Part shown: one piece after another, positions 48,447 to 61,400 of the stretch | Layout of the letters: each line of letters begins with the position of its first letter | How positions within the stretch are numbered: position 1 is the stretch's first letter | Assembly: GCA_013400115.1 (NCBI GenBank) | Contig: VXBP01008288.1 | Location: forward strand, 63,275-127,274 | Source of the DNA: Rhinopomastus cyanomelas | Taxonomy: Eukaryota; Chordata; Aves; Bucerotiformes; Rhinopomastidae | DNA length: 64,000 nt | Reading direction: 5' to 3' | The notes under the pieces: model-generated | The model's database searches: none | What the model saw: only the letters and a program-made list of their open reading frames with translations | Told to the model about the DNA's origin: nothing | Program-made: the position numbers and the translations under genes

Positions 48447-51400
48447 TAACACAGCACTCTGTCCTCAGTAGTGCAGGACTGATTGACCCTGGTATTCATA
48501 TTCTTCAACAGCTATTGAAACAAACTGCAAGTTGGGAAATTCCTGTAGCACTGGTTCTTACATAGTCATGTCTCTCTTAAAACAATTAGAAAGTGGATTC
48601 CAAGAGATTAATCTTTTCCTGTGTCTGGTTTTTCTACTTGAATACTGTCACAACTGGGTAAATGAGTCCAGGTTGTCTCCCTCCAATCTATCTTGTAGCA
48701 TGCAACAATTTAATAGCCAACATCATCAACTCTGAAAAAGGGACTTGCAACTTAGAGGAGAAAACAATGGCAGTTAGCTGTGTAATGCAATACCACGTGG
48801 GACATTAAGCACTTCCAGAGAAATAAAGGACGTGCCTTCTAGCTCAAAGAATCCTTGAGGAATGAGCACTTTTATATTTGCCATACTACTCTGAAATCAC
48901 TGTTCAAGCTAAACAAAATGTAGTCTAAAAAAAAAAAATTATTATATTCAAACATTAAGACAAAACAGCATTTTGTCTTAATCTGCACAGCCTCGGCACA
49001 CCATTCAGTTAACAGCTGATAGGGGCAAACCTGGAGATGATAGGACTGGAGCCAAAAGGACTATACAAAACCTTATATTCCAGATACATATCTGTTTTGC
49101 CAATTATGTAACAGCCATCAGCAGAAAACACATTTTATTGTCTACCTCTATACAGATAAAATAGAATAGCCAGTCACCACAGAAACAAAGGGAAAAAACC
49201 TCTGACCAGAAACATCCTAAGAAGAAACACAGAGGCAGAGAGAACATCTATAGGACCAGCAAGATCCACACAAATCTATCATAAAGAATATCTAAGATAT
49301 TTACAATCCAATCCATTATCCGAGTCCAATCCATTCTATCTGGTCATTGTCTGCCAGGAAAACCACAATGGCCTACCCACAGACAGGGAGAGAGTCCCGC
49401 AGGGAGACAACACACTTTCTGTAGGCTTGCTTTTCTACTGTTCCACTGCATCAACAGTATCTCCACTTGAAGCAGACACCTGTTTTTAATCCAACTGGGT
49501 GTTTTTTGTCCAAGGTGGGCCAAGTCCTGGGTGAAAAGCCTAGGGACTCAACCCCCATAAGAACTTGGGCATCTGCAGTTTCCCATCAAGAAAAAAAAAA
49601 TTGAATCATCCATGTGTCAACCTCAGTTCTCAGCACTTGAACATCACAGAATAGGCTCCCTTTTCAATCACACTTAAGAATAGAGAAGTGATTACTGACA
49701 AGACAAGACAGCTATGCAGGTCAGTGCTTTAACACTTGACAGTGTCAGCAGTGTCCAAAAATGAGCCTTAGGAACAAAGTGTGTCATATTGCCAGTGCAA
49801 AGTAGGTAATAATACTCACATAGCTTCCTTCAATGTGCAGTTTGGTGTTGCCTGAGAAAGCCAGCACCTAAGCCCACACAAAGTTTCCCAGAACAAAGAT
49901 ACTCTTTCACACGCTCAGCCTATATGAACTAGTGGAGTGAGGCTGCACCACTGTACACCTTGTACTATGGAGCTGTAGAGCATTTCTGAGGTCTGATGCT
50001 TCAAAACCATTCAAGCCACCTCACTGAACCAGGTCAGCTCTGTGTTAGCTGCTGCTTGAACACAACTAGCTGAGCAAAACCATCAAGTGTTCTCTTGATT
50101 CACTTCCTACAGCCAACCTTTAAAGTCTTCTCACACTTGAAGGTGAGAATATTGATAGCTTTCTTTAACTAGAATTTTATTTGTAATCTTATGGATCATA
50201 CATTTTCAAAAGTAACTGACAGCAGAAAGCAGAGTCAAGGGTGAAATACTTAGCTATGCTAAATTAAATATAAATAAATATTAAGCTATGCTTCATCCAC
50301 AGGTTACAGGAATTTTGTCACATTTGTGCCACCCTGAACATTTTTATTTTCAGAACACTTTCTCACAGCAGAGTCCATACCCTTCAGTAAAGCCAGACCT
50401 AAATCTATCAGGGACTATGTAAGGCACAGGGACACACATTCTCTATCCCAGGTAACCAGCAATCCAAAGCTCTCTCTCCTGCCATGAAACCAAGTTCCAG
50501 CACACTTAACGGGATTTTATACTACAGTTAAGCACGTACCTGAGTCTTACCAATATTGGTGCCTATTTTAAACACCCGGGTAATTAATGTAGGGTAAAGG
50601 TTATTAGTGACAGTGACATGTTAACTATGTCTAAACTATTACCATGCTTTAACAGACTTTTTTTTTTAAGCCTAAGGGCTTCACTTCTTATTCTGCTTTG
50701 AATTTAAACATTTATCCCAGTCTCTTATTTACAATCTTTTTTCTGTATAAACTACAGAATTTACTTGTGGATAAAAAATTCTCCCACAACTATGTGCTGA
50801 ATGAACACACAGAGATCAAGATCAACCGAAATTCTGGACAGATTAATGAATGTGCTAGAAAAACTGCCTCAATTCCAGTTTTTGCTGTTCTAAAATGTCA
50901 GCTGACTAGACACAAGTTTTCACCCAAACCACATGAATATACAATAAAATGCAAATACATTTTAAATGCACACACATTTTAAATGTTTAGCTGTGGAAAG
51001 AGATTTCAAATGTTGAGTAATACAAATTTCCAATGTACACTAATAGATAATTTAATCACAAACTCTGATTAAAAGTACTTGCACATTGATAGTCAGTGCT
51101 TCACAGGACTCAGCTGCTGCAGACTTTCGGCATTCTTATATTAGTAGAGACTGGGAACAATAAACTGTAACAGCTCACAACCTCACCTTGAAAAAATACA
51201 AAGCTCCTCAGCAATAATTGTTCTGCTATCCTAGAGCAGATGTTGTTGTGAAGGAAGCACTTTAAGAAGTACGGTGAACTTGCTAAACACTCCTCCAACT
51301 CCTGTGTTTTAATTTGAATCAGACACTAGAATGAACCGTTTATGCAACTCAAAAAATTCTGAGTCTTCTGGGGTTTAGGCAATTGATTAATTATTCAGAT

Positions 51401-51639
51401 TTAAATAACAATGAGCTGAATCACGAGGGAATACAGATGTGTGCACACCAGCTTTCAATTTCCGAGTGCCTACCGATTGCATGAGACACCGATGTAACCT
51501 CCTACATCTCTGGAGCGCTCAGCACAAAAATCCCTGGGGAGAACGATGACAAAGGCCCTCGGCTCGTTATCAACCTGCAGCACCACCAAGGCTGTGAGCT
51601 CTGAAAAGCTCCCCATAGCGCTGCTTTCACTTCAGGCTG
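48447..51639. other. Intergenic upstream of NELFA, nothing recognised
   Basis: AT-rich DNA up to the CpG island. No exon or firm repeat is supported. Confidence 0.55.
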
Positions 51640-51997
51640 ACTAGAGCAGGTGCTCAGGCTTTGTGGGGAAAGCAGATATGGGGCCCTGCCAAGCCCCCGG
51701 AGGCCGGCTCAGTACCAGGCTGGCAGCGGGCGCCTCAGCCCTTCGCTCGCCTTCAGCAACAGCCGCCGAGGGCGCGAAGCGGCTCCCAGGCCGGAAGGGG
51801 AAAGCAGCGGCCTCGAAAGGGCGGGGCGGGCTCAGCCCGCCGCCTGCAAGCAAAGTCGAGCCGCTCGGCCACACTGCGTCTCGGCTCACGCTCCCGCTGC
51901 TCGTCCCTGATGTGTCTCGGAGACCCACTGAGAAGTCGGCGCGAACAGTGAGGAAAAATGAGTCAAGAGTAACAGAAAATCTTCTCTGCGGTGAGGT

Positions 51998-52286
51998 GGC
52001 GCCATCTTGCAATACGGAAGAAAAGTCGTAGCAGGCGCCATTTTGCACCTAATTGAGCGATGGGACGAGCGTCGCTATTTTTCACTGCATGGGCGCCGCC
52101 ATTTTAGGTTACGGCAGTATCTCCGCCCTTCCCTAGCGCAACCTCATAGGGCGCCGCCATTTTGGCTTACGAAAAAGACGGCGACCCGCAGGGGTCCTAA
52201 CCCCCTCCCATCCTCCCTTTAGGTGTCTTCATAAAATGCCCGTGGAGAATCCCCTCTTTTTTCGCCCGGATCCCAAGATGGCGTCG
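51998..52286 (+). promoter_or_regulatory. Cluster of YY1-type motifs around the NELFA start
   Basis: The YY1 core (CCATnTT or its complement AAnATGG) recurs five times: GCGCCATCTTG at about 51999, GCGCCATTTTG at about 52035, GCCGCCATTTTA at about 52095, GCCGCCATTTTGG at about 52153, and CAAGATGGCG at about 52274. The last contains the initiator ATG itself. YY1 sites just downstream of the transcription start are a known arrangement in CpG-island promoters. Binding is inferred, not shown. Confidence 0.7.
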
Positions 52287-52487
52287 ATGCGGGAGAGCGA
52301 CACCGGCCTGTGGCTGCACAACAAGCTAGGCTCCACGGATGAGCTGTGGGCGCCGCCGAGCATCGCCTCGCTGCTCACGGCTTCGGTCATCGACAACATC
52401 CGCCTCTGTTTCCACGGCCTCTCCTCGGCCGTTAAGCTGAAGCTGCTGCTGGGGATGCTGCACCTGCCCCGGCGGGCGGTAGATGAG
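52278..52487 (+). CDS. NELFA: NELFA coding exon 1
   Basis: Seventy codons from MASMRESD to the residues RRAVDE. The exon ends exactly on a codon (phase 0) at a GTGAG donor at 52488. It is GC-rich and lies at the end of the CpG island. Continuous reading frame extends upstream to an ATG at 52236, so a 14-residue longer N-terminus is possible, but the ATG at 52278 matches the usual vertebrate start. Confidence 0.96.
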
Positions 52488-55400
52488 GTGAGAGCCTAGC
52501 GGCAGCCTGCGCGGGAACCTTGACTCTGTGTGAGGGGGATTGCTCGGTCGAAGATGGTATGAGAGGAGAAGGTGGCTACTACTGCTAGCACCGTTTCCAT
52601 TTCACCCCCCGCCCTCTTCTTATCCCAGGGAGGCCGTGTGAAGCTCTCGTTGAGGGGTCTGTCGTGAGGCTGGGCCCCCACAGACACCCCCCACAAGGTT
52701 TTCTTGAACGAGTAGGGGGGAAGAAGGTCTCCGCTGGCGGAGCGGGTCAGTTGGGGCCCAGCTCGGAGGATGCGGTCTTGGGTGTGAGAAAAAGCGTTCT
52801 ATTCCCTTCTGATAAGGGAGTGAGGGTAGTAGAAGCTTCGCTGCTGCTCCCCCTTTTTTGGAAATACCTGGTACTTGCCTTTCAAAAGCAGTTTCGACCT
52901 GAAAGCTAATCTTACATGTTCACATGGGCTTGTAGAGGTGTGTTTTCATGCAGTTTGAGCCCCTTTGTGGAAGAGGGCTTTCCTGAGGCAGTGGCTGTGC
53001 TAGAATTAGCACAGAGGTAGAATTGTAGGAACAAGTCACGTTTTAGGTTCTCTTAACTTTCCTTTCTTAATAGTGGCAGTTGTTTAGGTGTTCCAGGTCG
53101 AACATCTCAGCTTTAGGAAGGACAGCAGCAAGTGCTGAAACCTAGGAATGGAAGGTCTAGGACCTGCACTGAATAGTGCTTTTCTGAACCTTCTTACAGT
53201 CAGGTCTTGCTTGGACAAAATTCTGATGCATTTTCTTGCTTCTCTTTAAAATTCTGGGAACAGCTAGTGCTTTTCTGCACTGTGTTACCCCAGCTAATAA
53301 ACTGGCTGGCTTGAGTCCGAGCTGGCTCTGCAAGCTCAGCTGGCCGTGGACCATACCTCATCTGCAGCTGGCTTATTCCTTACAGTAAGCAGCTACTGAT
53401 GTTTGGGGCAATAGTCAAAAAATGATTAGGAAATATTTGTATTTCTTGAGCTGAGTTTGAGGAATTCCTCTCCAACTTCACCATGTTGGATTTCTGCTAA
53501 CAGTCATGGAGGTCGTGCATAGTTAATCCTCATGGTTTTATATATCCTCAGCAGTGCTTGCACTATTCTTTGGTTAGGAGACAGCTGCCGCTTAGGCTTA
53601 ATGTACATTTATATACACTAGGCATGGGGAGGGGAGGCAGTATGTAACTTGATTACTGTATGCTCAGCTTTTGTGTGCTTCTAAGTGGAAAATGCACAAG
53701 CATCATGTTTAAGCAGCAGTTTAGCGTATGTTGTTATCTTGCCATATGTATTGATGTGATTGTTCACTGCATAATGTTTAATTAGTGTCACTTTAAACAT
53801 GCTGAACAAGACCTTTTTTATTTTTAAAACATGATATTAATGTTTAGTACCTTTCCAGTCCACAAGCTGTCTGTCTTGTGTGTTATAAATGGAGTTGTGT
53901 ATTGGGCAAAAAAAAATAACCAAGGCCAGAAAAGGGGGGTGGGGAGCCATACATAGGTTTACATCAACTGCGAGTATGCAAAATTCTTCTGAAGTATTTT
54001 GAAAAATCCAGGTAACCTGAAAGAATTAATTATTGCAGTGTTCAGTAAAAGCTAGCAAATTAGTTGGGGTTTTAGATTGAAAAGAGCCTAACAGGCCTTA
54101 GGGACCTTTATAGATAACATGCCAACTCTTTGAGGGAGCAGAATTCAAGGCAGCTGAAATAATTTGTTGAAGTGCTGCAACAGTGTTCACTGAATGGGTA
54201 AAATAACTTTTTTCTAAATGATTCTGAGAAAAACGGTAACCAGTGACTTTTTATGGCTATCAATAGCTCAGGTCAACTAGGTAAAGTGTATGTAAAGAAG
54301 AGCAAATCAGTTGCTGTGCCTTTTAGTGTGTTGACGAAGTTATCAGTTGCATCTCAAATATAAAGTTCTTATTGCTGCTGTGACAAAATATTGTGGGTTT
54401 TTTCAGTTCTTCAGCAGAGTTTGTGAACTCAATCATAAACTTAATCTTTCATTGTAAACATACCACCCTTGATCCAGATCAAAGTTTTTCAGTCCTCATC
54501 AAAATACCTGTAATGTACTAGTCCTTTTAGGGAAGTGTGATCTATTTCTTTGGAAGCCTTTCTATTAAATTTTAAGTGGTTAGAAATGAGAAACTTGCAG
54601 GGCAGAAACCCTTGACATTGTTAGTAGGCCTGCTATTACTATTATAGGCTTCCTTCCAAAAATGGTGAAAATAGCTGATATAACCAAACTGCTGACAGCA
54701 AGGGATGTTGTCTTATACTTGTTTGTGGCAAGTTTGCTCAAACAGGTGGTATTTGTGAAGCCTTGCTATGTAACTTTCAAGATTTTGGGTGCTTTCACTG
54801 GCATTAGGTATCTTACAAACAATATCTAGAACATACATAGATATGCTTGTGTTCAGTGTATCTGCACTGTGCTGTGCACATCTCTGCTCAGTCTGTTGTG
54901 GAGTACCGAACATGTCTCTTTGCTAGCAGAAATACACCAGTATAATATGGTTGTAGCTGCATGGAAGTGGCATTTGTCATTTGGAAGTCACTCCTGTATC
55001 TGAAGATGACTAAACTTAACCATGGAAGTACATAGTCTCTTTGGAAAGTCATGTATGTGTTTTCCATGCCATGGGCCAGTCTGTATTGATCACGTGTGAG
55101 AAGCACTGAGCTGGCATTTGAAAACTTAATAGTATTGGAAAATGTATCTCATCAGCTTTGTGGAGTTTGGGAAACTCAGTAGTGGATGCAGGCTGTGTTA
55201 TTTGTTTGTCAGTAACATGTTAAGTCTGCTATCAAGAAGGGATTATCATTTGACTTAGGTATTTCCTCTTAAAATCCCTTTTCTCCCCCCTCATGTTTTC
55301 TGTGTAATAGCACTTCAACTGAGGCATATAATAACCATTTAAGAGCACACATCTGAATAAAAAGTTACATGGGAATCAGGAAAACTGTAGTGTTACTTGT

Positions 55401-58400
55401 TTTAGAAAGGGTTTAATTAACTGCTGGTCCTTTCTAAATCTCTGTGACAGCTTCAGTCTAGACAAGTGAATTTTCAGTGAGTTCTCTTGAAAGCTCAGTA
55501 CTTCACCTAAGTGGGAGGTCTTTTTCAAATGTAATATCCTTCAATTTTCATAATGTTTTCATTTAACACCAAATATTGTATAGATGTGACTCAATCTTTG
55601 TAATACTTCTGTGGGATAGGTAATAAAGCTAATTTTTTGTCATGCTGCGAACCTCATTACTGCTTGTTTGTTCCTGCTGACTAATAAGAATACTTTGCTT
55701 CCATTTTCATGTTAAGTGTTTTGTAACCAGTTATCAAAAATACCCTTTTCCACTGTAATTCTCTGGGCAGAACTTGATAGCTCTTGAATCTCCCTGCCTC
55801 CTAGCTTTTCATGTGGGTTTTTTTTCTAGATAATTGCACTTATATGAAACAATGCCTAGAGTTCAGTGTTGTGCTGATCAGAGTCTCAATTGTGAATTTG
55901 GCAGAACAGCTAATTCTGTTTATTTTGTATATTCTTGTTAACCTGATTCATGATGGCAAATGCAAGTTTTCTTTATGTGCCAGTCTTTAACTTATTTGCT
56001 CAGGGTGAGACTGTGATGTTGCAACCAAATCTGGAATGAGAGGACTCTGTGCTTCTGCGATCTCTGATTTATCTTGAGAGGAAGATGCTCATCCTTTCAG
56101 TGGCCTGTCTTTTTGTACCAGTAGCCACAAGATAGCAAAATACAAAACTGTTTCCTTTTGCTTGTGTGAATCAGGAGTCTCTGTTTTGCAAGTGGAATTG
56201 TGGAGTACTTGGAACGAGAGGGCACATGGCACTTGCCTTTCTCTCTGCTCAGAATGAGCAGGCTGCTATACATCTTTCTGGCCTGTATTCAGTGTTCTTA
56301 ATTTTTCTGTGATGTAATATACCATATTTTAATCTAATATTACTCTTGGCCTCTTCTACTTTTTCATGATTAAAAACCAAAATGTAGTCAGTAATGATAT
56401 TTGATCCACTCTGGGTTTGCACTGCATAAGTAATAATACTGTATGTTCAACCCAGTGCTTTTAGCTTAATTAAAAAGTGCTATAGTAATGTAGATACGTA
56501 TTAAATACCACCTTCTCTGTGGCTTCTGAAGGACTAAAACTTGATTTGGTTTATTAGCCAGCTGTTGGTGGGATTGTCTGAAGACATATATTAATACACA
56601 CACATTAGTTTAGGCATAAAGCAAATTAATTTGATTATTTGCAAGAATCATCTCAGAGCTGTCGCTTTGTGTGTTACGAGTAACATTTCCTCTTTTACTC
56701 CTTCCCACGGTGCTGTTTGTGTACTCTTCCTGCACAGCCGTTATTAATCTCCCTTTGTCTCTGTTCCCAGGTTTTTTCCACCCAGTCTGAACCTTTCTTG
56801 TTGTTTCTAGTCATGCCCTACGCTTTTCGATTTTGTTCCAGCAGGCTGAGAAAAATACTTAAGATACTAAAGTTTTAGATGAGAGAAATACCAGAACATG
56901 TTGCATCAGATCTTGACATTTATGCTTAAAAAGATGCTAGTTGGAGCTGATGAGACTTAGTGACCCCATGTTGCAGTCTTATGCAGTTAGAGTTTGGAAT
57001 TATAGCTGTGCTGTAAAGTAACAGGAAAAACTCTATACAGGATTCTGTTATGTTGAGTTGCATTTAATATGTTCTCAAAGCACAAATGAAATTTATTTTT
57101 CTGTGGCGAGTTCAACAGAGAACTGGGAACACATATTTAAATTGCCATTTGAAGATAAAACCTGATTTAAAACTAAATCCAGGTTATTTGCGCGCAAACC
57201 CATATTCAATGCGTGCGCCTGTGCTTCACTCCCCTGTGTGTGACAGTGACTGCTCTTTCGCTGTGTTCTTTCTGCCTGAAGGGCTTATGATAATATTATT
57301 TGCTTGGTGTTAGGCAAATTGTTTTCAGGATCCTTTCTTCAAGGAACCAATGTCATGATGTTTGTTGTGAGGTTGAGCAGGTTACCTGAACCTTAGCTGC
57401 TCTGGGAGTGGTGTAGATGTAAGGCACCCAGGCAAGAGCTATATAGGAACATGCAAGGTATATTGGCAATGGTAAAGGCAATTTTTTTAATAACTAGGGA
57501 GTTTTCTGGAACAGATCTAAAAGAGTAAATAGGGAGAATACAGACACTATTCCTCCAGCTATTAACCAAGGTTGCTTTCATGGAGGAAATTGCATGGTAT
57601 CCACTTTAGTAGCATTAGTGGTGTTCAAATAAAGCTTGTGAAAGGGGTATAAGTAATCCATAGCTTCATTATCTGTCATGGCATGTTTTAAATTTTCTGG
57701 TGTTTTGTGTAAATCAGTTCTGTAATTCTTATGTCATAGGTTATAAGAATTCCATGGGGAATAAAGGACTTTGTTTTGATAGTATTCACACTCATTCTCA
57801 TCTACTGTAGCAGAAGTGACTACTAATGGATGCTTTAGGGTTCATCTAGGTGCACTTTTTTCTCCCTGCTAGATAAGTGTTAAATTTGACATGTTAAAAA
57901 GTGTGTGGTCATGGTTATGTGGTTAGTTTAATCCAAGGCAAATCAATAATGCTGCTGGTAACTGGCTGTTGTAGTGTGCCCTTGCTGCTCCTCTTCTGAT
58001 TGTAGTGATGATGAGACTCTAGTCAGCCATGCCAAGAAGCTGCTCAAGTTTAAAGCTACAGAGAGCTGCGAGTTTTTGGTCTGTGAGGTTCGTTTCACAG
58101 ATGCATTGCTGTGAGTGCTAATGTGTGCAAAGAGTGAAGGCCAAATTGTCCCTATAGTGCCCTGGTAAGCCTTTCTACAGTGAGGGGGCAGTAACATTGT
58201 GTGGATGGTGCTGTGTCAATGTTTGTCTATCTCTTAGCTTTATAGGTCCTTGGAGTGGGGGCTAAAAAGAACAGAAATTTAACTTATTCCTTAGAGTTGC
58301 ATGAGTACAATAAGCTTAGTGAACTTCTTCATAAGAGCAAGGGCTGGTTCTAAATAAAGGAGTAGAGATACAACATAAAGTTGAAGAAGAATCTGTTGCT

Positions 58401-61400
58401 TGTCTCCCTGAGTTCAGAAACATGTAGACTAACTAATGTATAAGTACCACAGTGAGTTGTGAAAAAGTGAAGTACTCCCTTACACTTGCTTGTAAAATAT
58501 TCAGTGTTAATACCATACAGATACAGTGTGTTTAGATACTTCAGGTATGTAAATACTTTGCAGCTTGATAGATGTACAGGACATAACAAATATCTTAGTT
58601 CTATGATGCTGATATGTTAATGCTTCCATAAAAGTTAAGGGGGGGAAAAAGGGCAGGTGTTTAGTCTTCCTTTTAGGGGTTTAGGCTTACGTGTGAATGA
58701 AGTAAAACAATCAGTTTAATAGATTCACTGTATAAGCCCCTGAGTTTAATCACCTTTGATTGTAACTGCATTTCATGGTGCCAACAGACATGCAGACCAA
58801 TAATTCAAAGTTGTCACAATAACTTTTTAGACTAAACTACACAAGTTATTTACCTTTTTTCAAGATATTTGAAGAAAATGGTTTTTTCTAACTATAGATA
58901 GATGAGTAGGTGGAAAATCTTGTTCTTGTGGCATATTAAAGGGCTGGTTCTATGTAGTTTGTGTCAAACAATACCGTTTTGATTAGTGTGAAACACATTT
59001 TAGCCTAAGCTTAAGTAAAATTTTGAGGACTTAAACTGTATTTGCTACATATAAACATAAACTCTCTGCTTAGTTCTGTAGCAGAAAAGGGCCTGTTTTC
59101 ATTTAGATGCCTGTTCTAAATAACTTTTTGTATTCTGGTTGCATGTTCTTATCACTGAATATAAGGTGTGGGTACTCTGTGAGTTTAAGTGTAGTATGTA
59201 AGTAGACAGTAATGTAAGAATCCAGCCTGTTGCTCATAGTTAAAATGTTCATCAGTAAAACAAAGCTTTGAGCTGCCAAAAGCTCAAAACAAACTTGGGT
59301 TAGATTGACCAAAAGCAATACTTGGATTGACCAAAATTATCTTGGTTAATTCTTTACTTAGTAAATTTAATGTCTAACATTGTGCATGCTTATACTAGTA
59401 TTTTTTTAATTAAAAAATGAATCCATTGTAACATGTTTAAAACGATTTCAAATTGGCTGATTTTCTTTTTCTTTTTTTGTTAGATGAAAGGGGCACTGAC
59501 TGAAATTATCCAGCTCGCTACCTTGGATTCAGACCCCTGGGTCTTAATGGTAGCTGATATTTTAAAATCCTTTCCAGATACTGGGTCCCTTAACCTTGAT
59601 CTTGAAGAACAGAATCCCAATGTTCAAGATATTTTAGGAGAACTTAGAGAAAAAGGTAAGGCTTTTCTGTTAGTGAAAATTACAGAGATGTGATGCCTTT
59701 TTCAGAAATAACCTGTTGTTTCACAGTAAGTGTCTCTATCTTAAGTGGTAGTAGGTCAAGTAGTACATCTTGTTTCTTAACTGCCACAGTAACCTCTTAA
59801 ATGAATTTTTCACACATCACGGAGCTTAAATGTTCAGTGTTACTGTGAGTATTTGTGAAGGACAGCATAGAAATTCATGTGCATTCATTAGTGTTGTAGG
59901 CAGGCTGTCTATGCACCAATAGAGAGTAACTGGCTTACTGCATCTTAGTAAACTGGGATTGTTCATACACTGGTTTGTCTCATGCATTGTAGTACCAAAG
60001 ACAGCAGTAAGTCTCTGTGTCCACACAGGCACTGCAGAAAGCATGGTGTATGGAAGCACCATGACTCTATTGCACAGGTCGGGTACACTTCCTGTTAGAA
60101 GCCTTCTAGGCAAGACTTATCTCGGGAAGTGTTATGCTGCTGGCTCTGTCTTACTAGCTTTGGATTGCCTAGCTGCTGAAAGTACTGGGTCAGACACTTG
60201 CATAGTTGCTGCTTCAAACAACACAGTAAATGGTGATACAAAGCTCCTTCTACTTTATCGATTTGGTCTGTCACACTGTCCTCAGGCACGAATGGACAGA
60301 CATGATCTTGGAGTTGGGATTGTAGCAGACCAATAGTGAAATGGCCTGGCGGTGTAAGAAAATGAAATGTTTCCATATAAACAAATTGTCATTTGTATGT
60401 TCATGCTTCTGGCTTGGACTTCTGTTTAGTAGTTTCCTTTTTATGTGTAATTTTTAAGGAGTCTGGGAGTACAACTGTTTTTATCTTTGACTATAACAAT
60501 ACATTTATTCCTATAGTTTGACTAAGTATAACTAATACGGAAATTCTTACGAAGCTGATGTGAAAAAACAAACATCCTAATAACTGGTTATGTGTAATAA
60601 TTGGAGCAAAATTACCCTTGCTATTTAAACAAGTAATATAAAATTTTAAAACAACTGTACAGTCTTGTTAAATGTTTAGCAATTAGCTGTCAAAGAGGTG
60701 CTAATACCCATGTATGCCGTGTTAAATCTTTATGCAGTAAGTGAATGTGAAACTTCAACCATGTTGCCGTTGGAATGCCAATACTTAAACAAAAATGCCT
60801 TGACAACACTAGCTGGGCCACTTACTCCCCCAGTGAAACACTTTCAGCTGAAAAGGAAACCTAAAAGTGCCACTCTCAGAGCTGAACTCTTGCAGAAGTG
60901 TAAGTAGTATTATAGCTTGTTTGAGTAACAAATTAATGGTGGAAGAAAAATTTGTATTCAGTCTTACATCCACATACAGGAGAATACTTTGGAGTTTTCT
61001 GTAATACAGGCTTTGGCAGATTTTTTTCCTTTGAACTGATAGGTGTGGAAGAACAGCTGCAAGTCCATAATTACATTAAAATACTAATCTTTATTTAAAT
61101 GCTGTTCAGATTTCAACACATACATGCAGATACATTCTCTCATGAGTATATGTCACAGTCAGTTTTGAAGACTTGTGAAGGATAGCTTTGGTTAAAGTCC
61201 ATTAAAGAAAACTGAAACAATAACATAGTTTTATTTTGCCATATGTTTTGGCACAGCGAACAAGAATAACAAATTAATGCTTTATTTAGCTCAGTATAGC
61301 TGTGTAGGGTGTGAAAGCCAGTGGGGGTTCCGCTGACAAAGGGTGGTGTATATATACATGTATGTGTTGGTAGCTGCTTGGGTAAGTGATGGTAAATAGT

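Larger units (their letters stand above)
51640..52520 (+). promoter_or_regulatory. CpG island and NELFA promoter
   Basis: GC content and CpG density rise sharply against the AT-rich surroundings, and no TATA box is evident, typical of a housekeeping vertebrate promoter. The island spans the leader, exon 1 and the first donor. Long frames on both strands here (for example 51663-52031 plus and 51641-52048 minus) are what GC-rich DNA gives by chance; they show no recognisable domain. Transcription probably starts between about 52000 and 52240. Exact start sites cannot be read from sequence. Confidence 0.85.

Noticed and set aside
51641..52048. 135-codon minus-strand frame opposite the NELFA promoter
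   Set aside because: It lies in a CpG island where long frames arise on all frames by chance. No domain or splice context is visible, and overlapping plus frames are equally long.
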